Below are positions 6,278 through 10,831 of a stretch of 10,831 nucleotides of DNA, piece by piece. How positions within the stretch are numbered: the stretch's first letter is position 1; each line of letters begins with the position of its first letter. The translations under genes and the position numbers were made by a program. Under the pieces are notes generated by a model that searched no databases, was not told where the DNA came from, and saw nothing but the letters and a program-made list of their open reading frames with translations. The DNA is from DATIBL01 sp035457505. Its GTDB lineage: Bacteria; Patescibacteriota; Minisyncoccia; Phycocordibacterales; UBA6899. The stretch spans positions 1-10,831 of the forward strand of contig DATIBL010000034.1 in the NCBI GenBank assembly GCA_035457505.1, read 5' to 3'.

Positions 6278-8602
6278 TCAAGAGCCCCCGAGCTGCTTCA
6301 ATTTTGTCGCGATCAGATTTTCCCGCGCACGCATCGATGCGAGCGTTTTTTCCGAATCGGTCACAGAGCCGTGCACATGCGAGAGCGCTTCTTCGGTCTT
6401 CCAGCGTTCGAGCTCGATCGCATGGCGCTCTTTCTCGAGTCGGTACCGCGCCTCGGCGATGAGCTTTTCCTGCGCGACGGCGCGACGTCCGCCATCGCCC
6501 GGATCGGCCGCCTTGGCCTGCTGCTCGATCGTCGCTTCCTTTGCGAGGAGGTCCTTGAGGAGTACGCCGATCCTTGAGCGCTCGTTCGCAAGCTCTGACA
6601 GCCGCGATTCGACACTCCCCCGTTCTGCGGAAACTTTAGCGAGCTCTTCGGAGAGTTTCTTTCGTTCGACTTCGGTCTCGAGTGCATGGATCCGATCATA
6701 GACGCCGCGTTCGAGTTTCCCTTCTTCGGCGTAGGCGGCCTCTTCGGCGGTGATCTTTGCCAGCACGGCCTCGAGCCGCTCCTGGATCGCCCAGCGCGCT
6801 TCGTCTTTGGCATGCTTCTCTTCGACGCGGGCATATCGGACCTCCTCGGCCTTGCGAAGCGTTTCTCCGCCAACCTGAAGTGCTGCACGCTCTGCCGCTT
6901 CGGATTCTTCGAGCGCCTTCGCGGCCGCGCGTACACTCTCCATGACTGGAGCAAGTTCGCGCTCGATCGCAGAACGCTCCACAAAAAGCTTGGCCATGCG
7001 AGACTCGATCTCGCGGCGCTTGAGTTCGATCGCTTCTACTTCCTTCCCGAGTCGCGCGATCTCTCCGCCAACAGTGGCCTCGCGAGGAACACTCTCGGGA
7101 ATCGGCTGCGGAACCGGAGCGACCGGCGCAGGAGGAGGAGGAACGAGCGACGGAGCCTGCAGACGCGGAGCTTGGGGTACTGCAGCCTGCGAAACGGGCC
7201 CGACGTTCGGTGTTGACGCAGCAACTGGAGGTACAACACGCACCGGGGCCGCAAGAGGTCTCGGTGGGGCAACCGGAGCCACGGAGGCAGGTGTTGCCAC
7301 CGGAGCAGGCTTCGGCGGAAGCACAGGAGCGGGCGGTGCTGCTTGCACGACTGACTTCGGCGCGATGGTGACCCCCGGCTTGATTGGAACAGCGCGACGG
7401 GGCGGAGCGGGAGGCGGCGGAAGTTTTGCACCGGGCGCCTGAGGCAGCGGAGCAGCGGGCGCAGTCGAACTCATTTTCGGGAACGAGAACGTGTCGACCT
7501 TCATAGTCGCGTTTGTCGGTGTCGGAGTATTGAATGTTGGCAGCCCTTCGAGCACGCGAACACCTGGCCGACTCGGAACGCTCGGCGCTCCCGGCATCGG
7601 CGGACGAACACTTGGCTTCGGTGCGATCGGCGGCGGGATCGCTTGCGACGGCGTGAGAATCTGCGCACGCGGAACGGGAGCAGATTGTGCCGGAGCGACA
7701 GGAGCTGCTGCCACAGGCCTCGGCGTGGGTGACGACGGTACAGATGAAGGCGGTGTCGGGGACGCGGGGCGAACTACCGCGGGTTCGCGCATCGGCCCTT
7801 GCACCGAGATGTGCGAAACCTTTGCGACCGGCTGTGTCGGAGCCTCAGACGAAGGTCCGGTCTTCCGCGCAACGGGAGGCACCGCCGGAGCAAACTTTGG
7901 AGCAGGTGCCGCAGCACGAACGGGCGTCGCGATCGGAACTTGTCGCGGCGGCGTGACCGGAGCGGGAGCAGAAACAGCCACCGGAGCAGGCTTCGGCGGA
8001 AGCACAGGAGCGGGCGGTGCGGCTGGCTTTTGTGCTACAACCACAGGAGGACTCGCCACAGGTGCCTCGACCGGAGGCACTGCGATGCGGCCAGGGGTTT
8101 TGAATTCTTCTTCGTGATGCTTCGCGCGCGGAACAACCGGCATCGGAGTCGGAAGTGGTTTCCCAGTTTTTTTGATCTCCTCAAATTCCTGCTTGAGAAT
8201 GTTGTCGAGAAAACCGGCATCGTCAACCATGACTTTCGGCCGCGGCGTCGGAGGTGCGGGACGCGGGGCTTCAAGGAAGTCAGCTTCGACTGTGATCTTT
8301 CTGATCTCCGCCTCGATCGGCTCAACCGGCTTCGGGATAGGAATCGCTTTCGGCTTCCAGGTCGAAACTTTTGGCTCGGGCGGCGGGGCAACGGGCCGAG
8401 CGATCTCGACGACCGCTTCGACGCTCGCGCCCGAGCCGCCGTTCTTTGCTGCTTCAAGCGCTTCCGCTGCGCGGCGCGTATCGTATTCGAGCGTTCGGAC
8501 GCCGAAGATCTTCGAGGTACTCCCGAGAACTGCCGGAGCGAGCGATGTGCCCTCCCCCGGTTTTTTCTTCTGTTCCACGGCGCTCGAATTCCCTGATCCC
8601 AT
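6278..8602 (-). CDS. 774-residue Pro/Ala-rich protein with C-terminal coiled coil
   Basis: I cannot place this protein in a named family. It has three parts. Residues 1-160 hold polar and charged segments, including GTSLAPAVLGSTSKIFGV (17-34) and a DDAGFLDNILKQEFEEIKK stretch. Residues about 160-507 are a long low-complexity Pro/Ala/Val linker interrupted by one non-repetitive island (LPTFNTPTPTNATMKVDTFSF, central). Residues about 508-774 are a heptad-type coiled coil rich in Glu, Lys, Arg, Ala and Leu, broken once by ADPGDGGRR. There is no signal peptide or membrane segment, so it is likely cytosolic and scaffold-like. A 44-base in-frame exact repeat lies in the linker. The ATG at 8602 is supported by a near-consensus promoter but has no close ribosome site. 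Bacterial comparisons by architecture would be polar or cell-envelope scaffolds, but this is resemblance only. It is divergent from the chemoreceptor gene. Confidence 0.85.
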   Translation of the reverse strand: MGSGNSSAVEQKKKPGEGTSLAPAVLGSTSKIFGVRTLEYDTRRAAEALEAAKNGGSGASVEAVVEIARPVAPPPEPKVSTWKPKAIPIPKPVEPIEAEIRKITVEADFLEAPRPAPPTPRPKVMVDDAGFLDNILKQEFEEIKKTGKPLPTPMPVVPRAKHHEEEFKTPGRIAVPPVEAPVASPPVVVAQKPAAPPAPVLPPKPAPVAVSAPAPVTPPRQVPIATPVRAAAPAPKFAPAVPPVARKTGPSSEAPTQPVAKVSHISVQGPMREPAVVRPASPTPPSSVPSSPTPRPVAAAPVAPAQSAPVPRAQILTPSQAIPPPIAPKPSVRPPMPGAPSVPSRPGVRVLEGLPTFNTPTPTNATMKVDTFSFPKMSSTAPAAPLPQAPGAKLPPPPAPPRRAVPIKPGVTIAPKSVVQAAPPAPVLPPKPAPVATPASVAPVAPPRPLAAPVRVVPPVAASTPNVGPVSQAAVPQAPRLQAPSLVPPPPAPVAPVPQPIPESVPREATVGGEIARLGKEVEAIELKRREIESRMAKLFVERSAIERELAPVMESVRAAAKALEESEAAERAALQVGGETLRKAEEVRYARVEEKHAKDEARWAIQERLEAVLAKITAEEAAYAEEGKLERGVYDRIHALETEVERKKLSEELAKVSAERGSVESRLSELANERSRIGVLLKDLLAKEATIEQQAKAADPGDGGRRAVAQEKLIAEARYRLEKERHAIELERWKTEEALSHVHGSVTDSEKTLASMRARENLIATKLKQLGGS
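7296..7339. repeat. 44-base direct repeat, copy 1
   Basis: This stretch is identical to 7977-8020. Both copies encode the same PPAPVLPPKPAPVA-type segment in the linker of the 774-residue protein, and the 681-base offset is a multiple of three. Identity at the DNA level, not only the protein level, suggests a recent duplication or gene conversion. Confidence 0.9.
7977..8020. repeat. 44-base direct repeat, copy 2
   Basis: This is the second exact copy of the element at 7296-7339. Flanking bases differ on both sides, although the protein context stays Pro/Ala-rich. Recombination between the copies would remove 227 residues in frame. Confidence 0.9.
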
Positions 8603-8643
8603 ACGTGCAGGACAACAAATGAATGATGAATCCTTTCCCGCTC

Positions 8644-8672
8644 ATTATATGGCGCATTGCCGAGCAAGACAA
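8644..8672 (-). promoter_or_regulatory. Sigma70-like promoter for the coiled-coil protein gene
   Basis: On the minus strand TTGTCT (8672-8667, 4 of 6) is followed after exactly 17 bases by a perfect TATAAT (8649-8644). Initiation near 8637 leaves a leader of about 35 bases before the ATG at 8602. This is the best promoter match in the window. Confidence 0.75.
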
Positions 8673-8726
8673 CGCAGCAAGAAACGCACGATGCTGTGCA
8701 CAACCTCGGCGCTCTGGTGTGAAATC

Positions 8727-8735
8727 TGATATGAT
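8727..8735 (+). promoter_or_regulatory. Extended -10 promoter for the chemoreceptor gene
   Basis: TG-A-TATGAT places TATGAT (5 of 6) at 8730-8735 with an upstream TG. Initiation near 8742 would make the ATG at 8745 nearly leaderless, whereas the ATG at 8796 would have a leader of about 54 bases. A second possible element (TGATATGCA, 8741-8749) overlaps the first candidate start. The sequence TGAACGTGATA here (8735-8745) also occurs in front of the nuclease gene (3546-3556). Confidence 0.5.
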
Positions 8736-8795
8736 GAACGTGATATGCATGTTCCACATTTCTCTCTGTTCGCTCAGTCAAAAGAAGCGGCACAT

Positions 8796-10796
8796 ATGAG
8801 CGTTCAGCGTTCGGTGCTCTCACTCGTCGCGGGGATCGTTGTCCCCCTCATGCTGATTGGCGGCTTCAGCATCCTCTATGGCCGCGCAACGCTGCAGGAA
8901 GTCGGAGAGCGGAATGCAACCGCGATCGCGGTTTTGAAAAGCCACATGATCTCTGGGTGGATCTCCGACAACCACAAGGCGATGGACTCGGTCGTATCGG
9001 ATCAGGAATTCCGTCGAGCGGTCCGGAGCCTTGCCGCGCTCGATCTCCGCGAGGGAAAGAACGCCGCGGCTGCACGCCAGGAAATGGCTACTATCCTAAA
9101 TTCCCATCTGCGTACGGATCAATCGCGCTTCGAGACACTCACGCTCCTTGACCCGTCCGACGCCTCGCTCATCGCAGGGACGCCGATCGCGGAAGCTGTC
9201 CAGCATCTTGATCTTCGCGTTGTTTCACTCTCAACCATCAAGCATCCGCGCACACTAACGATTCAATCAAAGGTCGCAGGCGAGCTTCCAAGTATCGCGT
9301 TTGTTCATCCGATCGACCCCGAGCAAACGGGAGTGCCGATCGCCATCTTGATCGCCAAGGCAAATACCGCAAGCATCGCTGGGATCATCGATGAACGAGC
9401 GGGACTTGGCGAAACCGGGAAGAACTACCTTGTCGACGCAAGCGGGAATACGGTTGTCCGCGCGAGTGACCTCGGCGCAGCCGGAACCAGGGCCGAGGTC
9501 ACTGCCACCGACCCGCGCATGTTCCGCGTCTTGATCGAAGGATCCATGCGCGGCACGGATGGCGTCGTGACGGATCCCGAAACCGGAGAGCTTATCGCAT
9601 ACGCCTTCGTGCCGGAATCCGGGTGGCTCGTTCTTGCGCAGATCTCCGGCTCGAATACAACTGGAGCGGTTAATTGGACGCTTCTACTCGGGCTCTTTGT
9701 GCTCGTGATCGCCGTATCCATTTTCCTTGCGTTCCGCAATGTGAACAATCTCGTCACACCGCTCCGGCACGCGATCGATCAGATCGCCTCGGCAGGCACT
9801 TCCCTCTCCGCCACATCGCAGCAGGTTGCCGCAGCCGCGCAGAACAATGCCGCGATCGCACAGCAGGTTGCGGATGGTGCAACCAACCAATCCGCACAGG
9901 CCGAAGTGATCTCGCAGTCGATCGCTGAGCTCTCCACTAAAACACAGGAGATGCTCGCCGGATCGCAGGAGGCTGCACGCGTCGCGACTCAAGTTTCCCA
10001 GATCACCCAGCTTGCCGGAGAGAAGGGCGAACAATCACAACAATCGCTCGATCAGATCCGCAAGATGTCCTCCGATACGGCGGTCATCGCACGAACGATG
10101 GGCAATCGCTCGCGCGAGATCCGCACCATCGTCGAGACGATCACCCGAATCGCCGAGCAAACGAATCTGCTTTCGCTCAATGCCGCGATCGAAGCGGCGC
10201 GTGCAGGAGAAGCAGGACGCGGATTTGCGGTCGTCGCCGACGAAGTCCGCAAGCTCGCAGAACAATCGGCCAATGCAGCAGAGGAGATCAAGCATCAGGT
10301 GGAGAAAATGCTCGTCCAGATCGGCGATACAGTTCTTGCTGCAGAGAAAGGCCTTGAGCACGCTGATGAGAACGCAAAGATCGTCAATGAAGCGCTCGTC
10401 GAACTCAAGAATATCTCTGCAGCGACACAGCAGCTCTCCGCACGCATCGACGAGATCTCGCACAACACCGATTCGCAAACCGCCCTGGTTCAAAAAGTTG
10501 CCCAGAATATGGACACGATCGCCTCCGTGGCAGAGCAGAACGCGATCGGCGCTGAGCAGCTTTCGGCATCGACACAGCAGCAGAGCGCTGCGAACCAGCA
10601 GGTCGCTGCTGCTGCACAGCAGCTTCAGGCACTTTCGATGGAACTTCAGCGGCTAACTGGAAGCACGACCACCGCCCTCGAATACCATCGCCGCGATCAC
10701 GCGCTCGGCGGAACCCGCAAACCGATCCCTGCATACATCATCGAGAAAGACGGATCGACCGACGAGGAGCGAAAGAATTCCGACCATGCAGCCTAG
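8796..10796 (+). CDS. Methyl-accepting chemotaxis protein with Cache-type sensor
   Basis: This 666-residue transmembrane receptor would signal to CheA/CheW. Transmembrane helix 1 is at about 8-28, followed by a roughly 265-residue external sensor (29-293) of double-Cache size with the typical GLGETGKNYLVD (203-214) and a GELIAYAFVPESGWLVL end (264-280). Helix 2 is about 294-313. The cytoplasmic part has Gln/Ala-rich methylation helices and the conserved hairpin tip at 446-491 (EQTNLLSLNAAIEAARAGE, GRGFAVVADEVRKLAE). Only a short VTPLRHAIDQI segment stands where a HAMP domain would be, so HAMP looks reduced or missing. The C terminus lacks an NWETF-type CheR tether. The frame also starts at 8745; 8796 is preferred because it begins directly before helix 1 and fits the promoter. 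The ligand is unknown. The next gene overlaps its end. Confidence 0.95.
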   Translation: MSVQRSVLSLVAGIVVPLMLIGGFSILYGRATLQEVGERNATAIAVLKSHMISGWISDNHKAMDSVVSDQEFRRAVRSLAALDLREGKNAAAARQEMATILNSHLRTDQSRFETLTLLDPSDASLIAGTPIAEAVQHLDLRVVSLSTIKHPRTLTIQSKVAGELPSIAFVHPIDPEQTGVPIAILIAKANTASIAGIIDERAGLGETGKNYLVDASGNTVVRASDLGAAGTRAEVTATDPRMFRVLIEGSMRGTDGVVTDPETGELIAYAFVPESGWLVLAQISGSNTTGAVNWTLLLGLFVLVIAVSIFLAFRNVNNLVTPLRHAIDQIASAGTSLSATSQQVAAAAQNNAAIAQQVADGATNQSAQAEVISQSIAELSTKTQEMLAGSQEAARVATQVSQITQLAGEKGEQSQQSLDQIRKMSSDTAVIARTMGNRSREIRTIVETITRIAEQTNLLSLNAAIEAARAGEAGRGFAVVADEVRKLAEQSANAAEEIKHQVEKMLVQIGDTVLAAEKGLEHADENAKIVNEALVELKNISAATQQLSARIDEISHNTDSQTALVQKVAQNMDTIASVAEQNAIGAEQLSASTQQQSAANQQVAAAAQQLQALSMELQRLTGSTTTALEYHRRDHALGGTRKPIPAYIIEKDGSTDEERKNSDHAA

Positions 10797-10831
10797 CGAG
10801 GCGGCGCAAAAGACCGCACTGTTCGCGATAC
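10786..10831 (+). CDS. Start of a downstream gene (partial)
   Basis: An ATG at 10786 opens a frame that runs to the window edge without a stop (begins MQPSEAAQKTALFAI). It overlaps the last 11 bases of the chemoreceptor gene. GAGGAG at 10764-10769 is 16 bases ahead, farther than usual, so the start is uncertain. A gene overlapping a chemoreceptor is often another chemotaxis component such as CheW or CheA, but 15 residues do not show this. Confidence 0.4.
   Translation, partial: MQPSEAAQKTALFAI

Noticed and set aside
6942..8117. Long plus-strand frames opposite the Pro/Ala-rich gene
   Set aside because: They are Gly/Thr/Arg-rich mirror images of the repetitive GC-rich codons on the other strand, with no ribosome sites or recognisable domains.
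8454..8823. Minus-strand frames covering the divergent promoter region
   Set aside because: They cross a perfect TATAAT promoter and the start of the chemoreceptor gene, and their translations look like noise.
1..10831. CRISPR array, transposon, prophage or tRNA genes
   Set aside because: No regularly spaced repeats, transposase or integrase motifs, terminal inverted repeats, or tRNA-like cloverleaf were seen. The only long exact repeat lies inside one coding gene.

Overview
The window is about 57% GC by eye and carries ten complete protein genes plus two genes cut by the window edges. No rRNA, tRNA, CRISPR array, insertion sequence or integrase is visible. Genes are packed tightly, with repeated 4-base ATGA stop/start overlaps. 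Several starts lack a clear Shine-Dalgarno sequence. TGA serves as a stop for several genes, so UGA is not reassigned. The organism looks like an uncultivated bacterium with compact operons. The rRNA uracil methyltransferase with a degenerate iron-sulfur motif and the membrane-anchored nuclease with a C-terminal cysteine module would fit the Patescibacteria (candidate phyla radiation). That placement is inference, not proof.

Layout. Bases 1-1624 (+): the tail of an unknown gene, a zinc-ribbon Nudix hydrolase and an unrecognised 348-residue protein, joined by two ATGA overlaps and closed by a strong intrinsic terminator. Base composition here is less GC-rich than in the rest. Bases 1709-2225 (+): a single-gene unit with a sigma70-like promoter, a 137-residue membrane protein and a terminator. 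Bases 2226-3512 (-): a TrmA/RumA-family RNA m5U methyltransferase. Bases 3552-5863 (+): a secreted or anchored thermonuclease, a histidine phosphatase (ATGA-coupled to the nuclease) and an inositol monophosphatase-family enzyme, ended by a bidirectional terminator. Bases 5886-8602 (-): a 59-residue hydrophobic protein, a 212-base gap rich in hairpins, and a 774-residue Pro/Ala-rich protein with a long C-terminal coiled coil and a near-consensus promoter. Bases 8727-10831 (+): a Cache-type chemoreceptor overlapping the start of another gene that leaves the window.

Working together: the nuclease, phosphatase and IMPase-like genes could serve nucleic-acid scavenging outside the cell followed by phosphate removal inside it, but only the operon layout supports this. 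The chemoreceptor and the coiled-coil protein are transcribed divergently from a 193-base region. A link between them (for example at a pole or in a surface structure) is a hypothesis. The most novel material is the 774-residue protein, the 348-residue unknown paired with the Nudix enzyme, the HAMP-poor chemoreceptor, and a marked excess of GATC tetramers.
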